Under the pieces are notes generated by a model. It did not search any database. It was given only the letters and a program-made list of their open reading frames with translations, and was not told where the DNA came from. Of a stretch of 64,000 nt of DNA, positions 53,249 to 62,228 are shown one piece after another (the stretch's first letter is position 1; every line of letters begins with the position of its first letter). This DNA is from Betaproteobacteria bacterium SG8_41 (GTDB taxonomy: Bacteria; Pseudomonadota; Gammaproteobacteria; Burkholderiales; SG8-41): contig LJTT01000011.1 of NCBI GenBank assembly GCA_001303585.1, positions 1-64,000 on the forward strand. The letters run 5' to 3'. Position numbers and translations under genes: made by a program.

Positions 53249-54649
53249 ATGCAAGTTGCCTCCATGCATTTCAAGTCCCGGGCTCGCGAGAAGCTCGTGA
53301 ACCGCAACCTGCAGAACGCGCTGAACAAGTTGCAGGGCAACTTCGTGCGCGGTCGCGCCCAGCGCGTCGCCGAGATGGACAACTTTGAAGCCATTCGCGA
53401 TGCGGCAAGCGCGATCCGTGATCGCGTGCTCGATCGCCTGGATGTCTATCTCGAGGAGTTCGAGCGCAACGCAACGGCGCGCGGCGCGGAGGTGCACTGG
53501 GCCGAGACCCACGAGGATGTCAACCGGATCGTGTGCGAGCTCGCGCGGCGCCATGGCGTGCGCAAGGCGGTCAAGTCCAAGTCAATGGTCACCGAAGAGT
53601 GCGCGCTGAACGACGCGCTCGAGGCGGCGGGCATAGAGGTGTTGGAGACGGACCTCGGCGAGTACATCCTGCAGCTTGCGAAGGAGCCGCCCTCGCATAT
53701 CGTGGCGCCTGTCGTGCACAAGACGCGCGATGAGGTCTCCGACCTGTTCGAGGAGAAGCACGGCACGCCACGCAAGACCGACATCGCGGAACTCACGCGC
53801 GAGGCGCGCGAGCGGCTGCGCGGGCATTTCATCAGCGCGGACATGGGCATCTCCGGCGCCAACTTTGCGATCGCCGAGACGGGCTCGACGCTGATCGTCA
53901 CCAACGAGGGCAACGGCCGCATGGTGACGACGCTTCCGCGCGTGCACGTTGCGATCACGGGAATCGAGAAGATCCTGCCTACGCTCGAGGACGTTGCAAC
54001 GTTGATGCGGCTGCTGCCGTCGCACGGTACCGGGCAGTCGATCTCGAACTACATCTCGGTGACGACCGGCGTGAAAGGCGAGCGCGAGCATGACGGCCCG
54101 GAGCACTTCCACGTCATTCTGTTCGACGGAGGCCGCACAAGCCTTGTCGGGACCGAGTTGCAGCCGATGCTGCGCTGTATACGCTGCGGCGCCTGCATGA
54201 ATCACTGCCCGGTGTACCAGAGCGTCGGCGGGCACGCGTATGGTTGGGTCTACCCGGGCCCAATGGGCTCGGTGCTGACGCCGGCCTACGTCGGGCTCGA
54301 GAAGGCGCTCGATCTGCCGAATGCCGCAACGATGTGCAACCAGTGCGGCGTTGTCTGCCCCGTGAAGATCCCGCTCCCTGATCTCATGCGAAAGCTGCGC
54401 GAGCAGCAGTTCGCTCGCAAGCTGAAGCCCTGGACTGAGCGGGCCGCGTTCGGCGCCTGGTGCTGGACGGCTCAGCGGCCGGCGATCTATGCGGCTGCGG
54501 CAGCGATCGGTGCGCGGCTGCTTGCCCTGATGGGCGGCCGCGACCGTCTCATCCATAGTATTCCACTTGCTGGCGGCTGGACCGCCAGCCGTGACATGCC
54601 GGCGCCCCAAGGCGTCACCTTCCGAGAGTTGTACAGGAGACAACGATGA
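53249..54649 (+). CDS. lutB: LutB-like iron-sulfur protein of lactate oxidation
   Basis: 466 residues from the ATG at 53249; the track frame starts inside the preceding gene. The N-terminal LUD domain shows AIAETGSTLIVTNEGNGRM and HVAITGIEKILPTLED. Two 4Fe-4S motifs follow: CIRCGACMNHCPVYQ near residue 310 and CNQCGVVCPVKIPLPDLMRKLR near 365. The C-terminal DUF3390-like tail (LAGGWTASRDMPAPQGVTFREL) completes the standard LutB length. A TATAAT box at 53200-53205 gives it a promoter of its own. Its stop overlaps the mmsA start by four bases (ATGA). Confidence 0.93.
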   Translation: MQVASMHFKSRAREKLVNRNLQNALNKLQGNFVRGRAQRVAEMDNFEAIRDAASAIRDRVLDRLDVYLEEFERNATARGAEVHWAETHEDVNRIVCELARRHGVRKAVKSKSMVTEECALNDALEAAGIEVLETDLGEYILQLAKEPPSHIVAPVVHKTRDEVSDLFEEKHGTPRKTDIAELTREARERLRGHFISADMGISGANFAIAETGSTLIVTNEGNGRMVTTLPRVHVAITGIEKILPTLEDVATLMRLLPSHGTGQSISNYISVTTGVKGEREHDGPEHFHVILFDGGRTSLVGTELQPMLRCIRCGACMNHCPVYQSVGGHAYGWVYPGPMGSVLTPAYVGLEKALDLPNAATMCNQCGVVCPVKIPLPDLMRKLREQQFARKLKPWTERAAFGAWCWTAQRPAIYAAAAAIGARLLALMGGRDRLIHSIPLAGGWTASRDMPAPQGVTFRELYRRQR

Positions 54650-56166
54650 GCAAGCCAGTCGAAGCGCGCGGTGCGGGTACCGTCGAGTTGTGGATTGAAG
54701 GCAAGCGCAAGGGCGCCACGGCCACTCGTTACGGCGACGTCACCAATCCCGCGACCGGTGCGGTCACGCGCCGAGTGCCGTTTTGCAATGCAGCCGACAT
54801 CGATGCCGCAGTAAAGGCTGCCGCAAAAGCGTTTCCTGAATGGCGCGACACACCGCCGCTGCGACGCGCGCGTGTCATGCAGAAGTTTCTCCAGCTGTTG
54901 CAGGCGAACCAGCAGGAGCTCGCGCGCCTCGTCACCGAGGAGCACGGCAAGACGCTGCCGGATGCGATGGGTTCCGTGCAGCGCGGCCTCGAGGTGGTGG
55001 AGTTTGCCTGTGGCATTCCGCATCTCCTCAAAGGCGAGCATTCGGAGAACGTCGGCACTGGCGTCGATTGCCACACGGTGCGCCAGGGTGTCGGCGTGTG
55101 CGCGGGTATCACGCCCTTCAACTTCCCGGTGATGGTGCCGCTCTGGATGTTTCCAGTGGCGATCGCCTGCGGCAACACGTTCGTGCTCAAGCCCTCCGAG
55201 AAGGTGCCGTCGGCCTCGATGCGGATGGCGGAACTGTTCAAGGAAGCCGGGCTACCCGACGGCGTTTTGAACGTTGTACACGGCGACAAGGAGGCGGTGG
55301 ACGCGATTCTCAACCATCCCGGCATCCACGCGGTCAGTTTCGTCGGCTCGACCCCGATCGCGAAGTACATCTATGAAACCTGCGCGAAGAACGGCAAGCG
55401 CGTGCAGGCGCTCGGCGGCGCCAAGAACCACGCGGTGGTGCTGCCGGACGCAGACCTCGAGTTCGCGGCGGACGCGCTGATCGGCGCGGCCTACGGCTCT
55501 GCGGGAGAACGCTGCATGGCGATCTCGGCGGTGGTCGCGGTCGGCGCGGCGGCGGATCCGCTGGTGTCGCTGCTCAAGAAAAAGGCCGAGGCGATCATGG
55601 TTGGCCCGGGCGACAAGGAGGGCGTCGAAATGGGGCCGCTCGTCACCCGCCAGCATCGGGACAAGGTCGCAGGCTATGTCGATCAGGGCGTAAAAGAGGG
55701 CGCGAAACTCGTGCTGGACGGCCGTGGCTTGAAGGTACCCGGACACGACGGCGGCTTCTTCTTAGGCACGACACTTTTCGACGGCGTCAAGGCTGACATG
55801 AAGATCTACCAGGACGAAATCTTCGGCCCGGTGCTCGTTGTGCTGCGAAGCGAGACGCTGGAGGACGCGATCGCGCTCGTCAATCGCAATCCCTACGCCA
55901 ACGGCACGGCGATTTTCACGGAATCAGGTGGCGCCGCGCGACGCTTCGAGAACGAGATCCAGGTGGGTATGGTGGGCGTCAATGTGCCGATTCCGGTCCC
56001 GGTCGCGTTCTATTCCTTCGGCGGCTGGAAGAACTCGCTCTTTGGCGACCTCCATGTACATGGCATGGAGGGCGTGAAGTTTTATACGCGCACCAAGGTG
56101 ATCACGACCCGCTGGCCGCACCAGGATACGCCCGCGCCGGGGCTGAATATGCCCACGTTAGGCTGA
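54646..56166 (+). CDS. mmsA: CoA-acylating methylmalonate-semialdehyde dehydrogenase
   Basis: 506 residues. It oxidises methylmalonate or malonate semialdehyde to propionyl- or acetyl-CoA with NAD and CoA. The aldehyde dehydrogenase fold shows GITPFNFPVMVPLWMFPVAIACGNTFVLKPSEK, VSFVGSTPIAKYIYETCAKNGKRVQALGGAKNH and the catalytic cysteine in GSAGERCMAIS near residue 289. The missing general-base glutamate and the AKNHAVVLPDAD block are typical of the CoA-dependent type. ATGA overlap with lutB shows coupling. This links the lut genes with breakdown of a semialdehyde, for example from valine, inositol or 3-hydroxy acids. Confidence 0.95.
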   Translation: MSKPVEARGAGTVELWIEGKRKGATATRYGDVTNPATGAVTRRVPFCNAADIDAAVKAAAKAFPEWRDTPPLRRARVMQKFLQLLQANQQELARLVTEEHGKTLPDAMGSVQRGLEVVEFACGIPHLLKGEHSENVGTGVDCHTVRQGVGVCAGITPFNFPVMVPLWMFPVAIACGNTFVLKPSEKVPSASMRMAELFKEAGLPDGVLNVVHGDKEAVDAILNHPGIHAVSFVGSTPIAKYIYETCAKNGKRVQALGGAKNHAVVLPDADLEFAADALIGAAYGSAGERCMAISAVVAVGAAADPLVSLLKKKAEAIMVGPGDKEGVEMGPLVTRQHRDKVAGYVDQGVKEGAKLVLDGRGLKVPGHDGGFFLGTTLFDGVKADMKIYQDEIFGPVLVVLRSETLEDAIALVNRNPYANGTAIFTESGGAARRFENEIQVGMVGVNVPIPVPVAFYSFGGWKNSLFGDLHVHGMEGVKFYTRTKVITTRWPHQDTPAPGLNMPTLG

Positions 56167-56175
56167 TGACCGAAC

Positions 56176-56259
56176 CGCAAAGACGCAAAGACGCAGAGCG
56201 TGCGCAAAGTAAATCTTAAAAATGATCTTCGCGTCCTTCGCGCATCCTTTGCGGTCCTT
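56176..56259. repeat. Inverted pair of period-8 arrays (CGCAAAGA / TTTGCGG)
   Basis: CGCAAAGA, CGCAAAGA, CGCAGAGC (56176-56199) face a C/T-rich arm TTCGCGTCCTTCGCGC with CTTTGCGGTCC (56228-56257). The arms can pair and lie between mmsA and lutC. Confidence 0.7.
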
Positions 56260-56282
56260 GCATTGATGCGTTACGGCTCGAC

Positions 56283-56939
56283 ATGAACGCACGTGAAAAC
56301 ATTCTGGCGCGGATTCGCGCGCGTCAGGCAAAAAGCGCGCTGACCGATGCGGGCGAGCGCGAAGCGGTGCGCGCCCACATTGCGGCGCACCCGCAGAACC
56401 CGCGCCCCGCCGCCACCTGGGATCCTGTCGTTCGTTTTCGCGAGGAAGCGCTGAAACTCGCGAGCACGGTCGACGAGGTGGAAGCGCTGGATGCCGCGCC
56501 GGCAGCAATCTCGCGCTACCTGGACGCGCAGCGCCTGTCGCGAGAGGCGGTATGCTGGGAAGCCTTTGCCACGCTTGACTGGCGCGCGGCGGGAATCGTG
56601 ATCGCGGTGCGCGCAGCGCACGAGAGCGATCTCGTGGGCGTCACCGGCACATTCTGCGCCATCGCCGAGACCGGAACCTTGATGATGCTGTCGGGCCCGC
56701 AAACCCCAAGCGCTGTCAGCCTGCTGCCGGAGACTCATATCGCCATCATCGACGCGTCGCGCATCGTACGCGGCATGGAAGAGGCGTGGGAGCTCGTGCG
56801 GTCCGAGCGGCGAGTGCTGCCGCGAGCGGTGAATTTCATCTCCGGTCCGTCGCGAACCGCCGACATCGAACAGACCGTGACGCTGGGCGCGCACGGACCG
56901 TACCGGGTGCACATCGTGATTGTTAAGAATGGCTTGTGA
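56283..56939 (+). CDS. lutC: LutC/YkgG-like subunit of lactate oxidation
   Basis: 218 residues. The LUD domain shows VTGTFCAIAETGTLMMLSG, QTPSAVSLLPETHIAIIDASRIV and the end FISGPSRTADIEQTVTLGAHGPYRVHIVIV. LutC completes the three-part lactate oxidase with LutA and LutB. It is separated from mmsA by 116 bases containing an inverted repeat pair that could act as a processing or attenuation site. The N-terminus NARENILARIRARQ is typical. Confidence 0.9.
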   Translation: MNARENILARIRARQAKSALTDAGEREAVRAHIAAHPQNPRPAATWDPVVRFREEALKLASTVDEVEALDAAPAAISRYLDAQRLSREAVCWEAFATLDWRAAGIVIAVRAAHESDLVGVTGTFCAIAETGTLMMLSGPQTPSAVSLLPETHIAIIDASRIVRGMEEAWELVRSERRVLPRAVNFISGPSRTADIEQTVTLGAHGPYRVHIVIVKNGL

Positions 56940-57318
56940 ACGCCCCGTTTCACTCGGGATGCGATGTCGCATGCTGTATAATCGGGCAACTGCGTCGCGA
57001 TTCGAATAGATCCGGGTGTTATAACGCCCTGGATATAATGGTTTTTTCTGTGCTGAAATGCACGGGAAATTGCCTAGGGCGCGCGCTCGGTAGGACATAA
57101 GACCTAAAATCTCAACAATGTCGCGTGCGGTCGCGGGCCATGCACGGGACGCTCTCCGTAAGACCGTGTGGAACCGTGAGCGCGAAAAGGCCGTCGCGCT
57201 CACTCGTTGCCATTGAGTCAGTCTGCCGCCGCAACCAGGACGTCGAAAGATGACACGTCTTTACATGTTTCTCGGTCGCCATTTCTAACCAGACACTAAC
57301 GACGGGATAGAGCAAAAG
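56940..57318. other. 379-base spacer with several -10-like boxes
   Basis: No gene recognised. TATAAT occurs at 56977-56982 and 57034-57039, without a convincing -35 partner. A short stem GGGTGTT/AACGCCC lies between them. Either box could drive otsB and the following glycan genes; a small RNA is possible but unsupported. Confidence 0.4.
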
Positions 57319-58131
57319 ATGAGGGTGCTGACGCCGAGCGTCGATCTCGATCAGTTCTACGCGACGCTTTCGAACTCGAGCGAGCGGGTGCTGATGCTCG
57401 ACTACGATGGGACGCTGGCGCCGTTCAAGATCCGCCCAGAGCAGGCTGTGCCATATCCCGGTGTTGTCGATTTGCTGGACGCAGTGATGCAACAGGCCGA
57501 TACGCGCGTCGTGATCGTGAGCGGCCGGCGCGCGTCCGAGGTTGCCGCGCTGCTGTCATTGCGGCGATCCCCCGAGATCTGGGGCGCGCACGGCTGGGAG
57601 CGCATGTCTGCCGATGGCGTGGTTGGCGTGCAGGAACCCGCGGAGGAGGTGCGGCGGGCGCTCTCATTGGCTGAAGCTGCTGCCGAGGAATTCCGCCGTG
57701 CGGGGGCGCGAATCGAGTGCAAGCCAGCGAGCGTTGCGCTGCACTGGCGGGGGCTGCCGGCGATCAAGATCGCCCGGTTGAGAGAGCAGGTGAAGTCCGC
57801 TTGGGAACCCTTCGCTGCGGACGACGCGCTCGAGCTGATCGCGTTCGATGGCGGCCTGGAACTGCGCGCGCGCGGCACCAACAAGGAGCACGCCGTGAGG
57901 ACCGTGCTTTCGGAAAGCGGGGCTGCGTGTGTCGCGGCCTATTTTGGCGACGATATTACGGATGAGGACGCGTTCCGAGCAATCAAGGGCCACGGCCTTG
58001 GCGTGCTCGTGCGCTCGGAGCTGCGGGAGACGCTCGCTGATCTTTGGCTCAGGCCGCCTCGGGAGCTGATTGCTTTCCTGCAGCATTGGCTTCGCCCGGG
58101 GAACAAGTTGACTCGTCGCGCGGGTGCGTAA
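57319..58131 (+). CDS. otsB: Trehalose-6-phosphate phosphatase
   Basis: 270 residues. A HAD phosphatase removing phosphate from trehalose 6-phosphate. Motif I is LMLDYDGTLAPF near residue 33, motif II lies in VVIVSGRRASEV, and motif III/IV is AAYFGDDITDEDAFRAIKG; the cap part GAHGWERMS is typical of OtsB. The ATG at 57319 follows a weak site (GCAAAAG). otsA is not in the window, so the partner synthase must be elsewhere, or trehalose is made mainly by TreS. It leads the otsB-glgB-glgE-treS series. Confidence 0.92.
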   Translation: MRVLTPSVDLDQFYATLSNSSERVLMLDYDGTLAPFKIRPEQAVPYPGVVDLLDAVMQQADTRVVIVSGRRASEVAALLSLRRSPEIWGAHGWERMSADGVVGVQEPAEEVRRALSLAEAAAEEFRRAGARIECKPASVALHWRGLPAIKIARLREQVKSAWEPFAADDALELIAFDGGLELRARGTNKEHAVRTVLSESGAACVAAYFGDDITDEDAFRAIKGHGLGVLVRSELRETLADLWLRPPRELIAFLQHWLRPGNKLTRRAGA

Positions 58132-58213
58132 GCGCCAGGGGAGGCTCGCATGGAGATGCGCCAATCGATGCCGGCAGGAAATTTTTCGGACGGGTTGACG
58201 GAGGATTAAGGAG

Positions 58214-60190
58214 ATGCCAGCGAAACCCAAATCGACTTCGCAACGGGCGGGGCCACCGCGAGCTGCAGGCGGCGAGCGGCGAAGGGCAGGCTCCATCCTG
58301 ACCGAACACGATATCTACCTCTTCAAGGAGGGAAGCCACGTCCGTCTGTACGAAAAGCTGGGTGCGCATCCCGCCGAAATCGATGACAAGTCCGCGACGC
58401 GCTTCGCCGTGTGGGCGCCGGGCGCGGCATCGGTCGCAGTCATTGGTGATTTCAACGGCTGGGATCCGGGACGCAATCCGCTGCAAGTGCGCCAGGACGG
58501 CTCCGGAATCTGGGAAGGGGTCGTCCCCGGCGTGGCGCAAGGCGCCTACTACAAATACCGTATCCGCTCTCACGCACACGGGCACGAGGCGGACAAAGGG
58601 GATCCTTTCGCGTTCTACTGGCAGCTTCCGCCGGCCACGGCCTCTCGTGTCTGGAACCTCGAGTACGAGTGGGGGGATCACGAGTGGATGACGCGGCGGG
58701 CTGCGGCGGCGGCGCGCAATGCACCGATGTCGATCTACGAGGTGCACATCGGTTCCTGGCGCCGCGTTCCGGAGGAGGACAACCGCCCCCTCACTTACCG
58801 CGAGCTTGCCGAGCCGCTTGCCGCGTACGTGCGGCACATGGGATTCACGCACGTCGAGTTGATGCCGGTCATGGAACACCCGTTCTACGGCTCGTGGGGC
58901 TACCAGACAACGGGCTATTTCGCGCCGACCGCGCGCTACGGCACGCCGCAGGATTTCATGTATCTGGTCGATTACCTGCACGGCCAGGGCATCGGCGTGA
59001 TACTGGACTGGGTGCCGTCGCATTTTCCGAACGACGGTTTCGCGCTCGTTTATTTCGACGGCACGCATCTGTTCGAGCACGCGGACCCGCGTCAGGGCTA
59101 TCATCCCGAATGGAACAGCTGCATCTTCAACTACGGGCGTCACGAGGTGCGTGCTTTCCTCGAGAGCAGCGCGCTGTTCTGGCTCGACAAGTATCACATT
59201 GACGGACTGCGCGTTGACGCGGTGGCGTCCATGCTCTATCTCGACTATGCCCGCAAGGAGGGTGAGTGGATACCCAACGAGTACGGGGGTCGTGAGAACC
59301 TGGCAGCGATGAGCTTTCTGCGCCACATGAACGAAGCGGTTTATCGTGATTTTCCCGACGTCCAGACGATCGCGGAGGAATCCACCGCGTGGCCGATGGT
59401 CTCGCGCCCGGTCTCGGGAGGCGGCCTGGGTTTCGGCTACAAGTGGAACATGGGCTGGATGCACGACACGCTCAAGTACCTCTCGCGCGACCCGATCTAC
59501 CGCACGCACCACCACGACCAGCTCACGTTCAGCATCTGGTACGCCTTCGACGAGAATTTCGTGCTGGCGCTGTCGCACGACGAGGTGGTTCACGGAAAGG
59601 GATCGCTCATCGGCAAGATGCCGGGCGATGAATGGCAGCAGTTCGCCAACCTGCGGCTGCTCTTCGGCTACATGTGGGCGCATCCGGGCAAGAAGCTGCT
59701 CTTCATGGGCGGCGAATTCGGCCAGCGGCGCGAGTGGCAGCACGAGGAGAGCCTAGAGTGGCACGTACTGGGCTATCCGCTGCACGAGGGCGTGCGTGAA
59801 TGGGTAGCCGATCTTAATCGCTGCTACCGCGCAGAGTCCGCGCTGGCCGATTTCGATTGCGAGCGCGGAGGTTTCGAGTGGATCGAGGCCAATGACCGCG
59901 ACAACAGCGTGCTGAGCTTCATTCGCCGCAACGCCCGCGGCGACGAGGTGGTGCTGGTCGTGCTCAACTACACGCCAATCGTGCGGTCCGGCTACGTGCT
60001 GGGCGTGCCGCGAGGCGGCCGCTGGCAGGAGATCCTGAACAGCGACGCGGAGCGTTATGGCGGCTCGGGCGTGGGCAACCTGGGCGGTGTCGAGGCGCAG
60101 CCGCATGCGGCGCATGACCGGGACTGGTCGCTGCGGCTAACGCTGCCGCCGCTGAGCGCGCTATTCTTCAAGAGCACTGGCCGCCCCTGA
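58214..60190 (+). CDS. glgB: 1,4-alpha-glucan branching enzyme
   Basis: 658 residues from the ATG at 58214, with TAAGGAG just upstream. It introduces alpha-1,6 branches into linear glucans. It lacks the extra N-terminal N1 module of E. coli GlgB and begins with a basic tail before the CBM48 module ([20 protein letters not shown]). GH13 regions are seen in [27 protein letters not shown] with the nucleophile, [10 protein letters not shown] with the acid/base and [13 protein letters not shown]. The terminal domain ends [10 protein letters not shown]. It lies upstream of glgE with 29 bases between. Confidence 0.95.
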   Translation: MPAKPKSTSQRAGPPRAAGGERRRAGSILTEHDIYLFKEGSHVRLYEKLGAHPAEIDDKSATRFAVWAPGAASVAVIGDFNGWDPGRNPLQVRQDGSGIWEGVVPGVAQGAYYKYRIRSHAHGHEADKGDPFAFYWQLPPATASRVWNLEYEWGDHEWMTRRAAAAARNAPMSIYEVHIGSWRRVPEEDNRPLTYRELAEPLAAYVRHMGFTHVELMPVMEHPFYGSWGYQTTGYFAPTARYGTPQDFMYLVDYLHGQGIGVILDWVPSHFPNDGFALVYFDGTHLFEHADPRQGYHPEWNSCIFNYGRHEVRAFLESSALFWLDKYHIDGLRVDAVASMLYLDYARKEGEWIPNEYGGRENLAAMSFLRHMNEAVYRDFPDVQTIAEESTAWPMVSRPVSGGGLGFGYKWNMGWMHDTLKYLSRDPIYRTHHHDQLTFSIWYAFDENFVLALSHDEVVHGKGSLIGKMPGDEWQQFANLRLLFGYMWAHPGKKLLFMGGEFGQRREWQHEESLEWHVLGYPLHEGVREWVADLNRCYRAESALADFDCERGGFEWIEANDRDNSVLSFIRRNARGDEVVLVVLNYTPIVRSGYVLGVPRGGRWQEILNSDAERYGGSGVGNLGGVEAQPHAAHDRDWSLRLTLPPLSALFFKSTGRP

Positions 60191-60219
60191 AGGGCTTTTT
60201 CCTTACGGAGGAAACAAGG

Positions 60220-62220
60220 ATGTCGAAAAAGGACGTTCCAGGCGAGGGACGCTGCCGAGCCGTCATCGAGGGGATCTACCCGGCGGTTGACGGCGGGCGG
60301 TTTCCTGCAAAGCGGGCTGCCGGCGACCGCCTGGTGGTGGAAGCGGACGTGTTTGGCGACGGCCACGACACGTTGCGCTGCATGCTACGTTATCGCAGGG
60401 AAGAAGCGGCGGCCTGGACCGAGGCCGAGATGCGGTTCGAGGACAACGACCGTTGGCGCGGCGAATTTGAAGTGGGAGCGCCGGGGCGTTGCCGTTATAC
60501 CGTAACCGCCTGGGTCGACGTTTTTCTAACGTGGCGCAAAGACTTTGCGAAGCGCGTCGAGCCGTCTGACGTGGCGCTCGCACTGCAGAGCGGTGCGGAG
60601 CTCGTCGCGCAAGCCGCCGCGCGGGCGAAGGGCGCCGATGCACGGACGCTGTCGGGCATTGCGGACAAGCTGAAAGGCGCGGGCAAGCTCGAGGCTCGCC
60701 AGGAGCTCGCCCTTGGCGATGAATTGCTGACGCTGATGAATCGCTATCCCGACCGTAGCTTCGCCGATACGTATTCGCCCGAGTTGCGATTGACGGTCGA
60801 TCCGCGGCGCGCGCGTTGCAGCGCGTGGTACGAGATGTTCCCGCGTTCGACAGCGGATGCGCCGGGGCGCCACGGCACCTTCCGCGACTGCGAGATGCGG
60901 CTCCCGTACGTGGCCGAGCTCGGCTTCGATGTGCTCTATCTGCCGCCGATTCATCCGATCGGGCGCGTGAACCGCAAGGGCCGGAACAATGCGCTCAAGG
61001 CGACGCCCGACGATCCCGGCAGCCCGTGGGCGATCGGCTCGCACGAGGGCGGGCACAAGGCGGTCAATCCCGCGCTGGGCACGCTCGATGATTTTCGGCG
61101 CCTGGTGTCGGCGGCGCGCGAGCTCGGCATCGAAGTCGCGCTCGACATCGCTTTCCAGTGCGCGCCGGACCACCCCTACGTGCAGCAGCATCCGCAGTGG
61201 TTCCGCTGGCGCCCGGACGGAACGGTGCAGTACGCCGAGAACCCGCCCAAGAAATACGAGGACATCTATCCGTTCAATTTCGAATGCGACGACTGGCCGG
61301 CACTATGGCAGGAGCTGAAGAGCGTGTTCACGTTCTGGGTGGAGCACGGGGTCACGATCTTCCGGGTCGACAATCCGCATACCAAGCCGTTCGCCTTCTG
61401 GGAATGGCTTATCGCGGAGATCCAGCGCGATCATCCGGAGGCGATGTTCCTGTCAGAGGCGTTCACGCGGCCCAAGGTGATGCATCGGTTGGCGAAGATC
61501 GGTTTCACGCAGTCGTACACCTACTTTCCATGGCGCAACACGAAGCTGGAGCTGAGCGATTATTTCAGCGAGCTCGCGAGCCACGCATCGCGCGAGTACT
61601 TCCGGCCCAATCACTGGCCCAACACGCCCGACATTCTGACCGCCTATCTCCAGCACGGCGGCCGTCCGGCCTTCATGACGCGGCTGGTGCTGGCGGCCAC
61701 GCTTGGCGCGAACTACGGCATTTACGGGCCGGCGTTCGAGCATTGCGAGAACGTGCCGCGCGAGCCGGGCAGCGAGGAGTACCGCAACTCCGAGAAGTAC
61801 GAGGTGCGGTTCTGGGATCTGGCGAAGCCCGACAGCCTGCGCACGCTCGTCGCCGCGGTGAACCGCGCGCGGCGGGAGAACCCTGCATTGCAGCAGGAAT
61901 GGAACATCCAGTTCATACCGGTCGACAATGACGAGCTCATCTGTTACACGAAGTACACGAATGACCGCTCGAATGTCGTCATTATGGTCGTCAATCTCGA
62001 CCCGCATCACCGGCAGTCGGGCTGGCTCGAGGTGCCGCTCGACCAGCTGGGCATCGATCGTGAACGCTCCTACGAGGTCGAGGACCTGCTCAGCGGAACG
62101 AGCTATCTGTGGCAGGGCGCGCGCAACTACGTGGAACTCAACCCGCAGGCCTGTCCGGCGCACGTCTTTAAGGTGATAAAGCGCCTGCGCTCCGAGCGTG
62201 ATTTCGAGAACTTCGCCTGA
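60220..62220 (+). CDS. glgE: Alpha-1,4-glucan:maltose-1-phosphate maltosyltransferase
   Basis: 666 residues from the ATG at 60220, with GGAGGAAACAAGG upstream. GlgE extends alpha-glucans with maltose units from maltose 1-phosphate. Domain order is an N-terminal beta domain (RCRAVIEGIYPAVDGGRFPAKR), the helical insert around residues 110-190, and the GH13-type barrel with YEMFPRS, LPPIHPIGRVNRKGRNN, nucleophile in FRVDNPHTKPFAFWEWLI and acid/base in MFLSEAFTRPKVM. Length and motifs match active GlgE. It sits between glgB and treS, as expected for the TreS-maltokinase-GlgE-GlgB pathway. Confidence 0.95.
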   Translation: MSKKDVPGEGRCRAVIEGIYPAVDGGRFPAKRAAGDRLVVEADVFGDGHDTLRCMLRYRREEAAAWTEAEMRFEDNDRWRGEFEVGAPGRCRYTVTAWVDVFLTWRKDFAKRVEPSDVALALQSGAELVAQAAARAKGADARTLSGIADKLKGAGKLEARQELALGDELLTLMNRYPDRSFADTYSPELRLTVDPRRARCSAWYEMFPRSTADAPGRHGTFRDCEMRLPYVAELGFDVLYLPPIHPIGRVNRKGRNNALKATPDDPGSPWAIGSHEGGHKAVNPALGTLDDFRRLVSAARELGIEVALDIAFQCAPDHPYVQQHPQWFRWRPDGTVQYAENPPKKYEDIYPFNFECDDWPALWQELKSVFTFWVEHGVTIFRVDNPHTKPFAFWEWLIAEIQRDHPEAMFLSEAFTRPKVMHRLAKIGFTQSYTYFPWRNTKLELSDYFSELASHASREYFRPNHWPNTPDILTAYLQHGGRPAFMTRLVLAATLGANYGIYGPAFEHCENVPREPGSEEYRNSEKYEVRFWDLAKPDSLRTLVAAVNRARRENPALQQEWNIQFIPVDNDELICYTKYTNDRSNVVIMVVNLDPHHRQSGWLEVPLDQLGIDRERSYEVEDLLSGTSYLWQGARNYVELNPQACPAHVFKVIKRLRSERDFENFA

Positions 62221-62228
62221 GCTCCGCG

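Noticed and set aside
56977-57039. Possible small RNA between lutC and otsB
   Set aside because: Two TATAAT boxes and a short stem are present, but there is no -35 partner and no terminator hairpin with a T run.
58049-59743. 564-residue minus-strand frame
   Set aside because: Shadow of glgB; composition and lack of motifs show no selection for protein.
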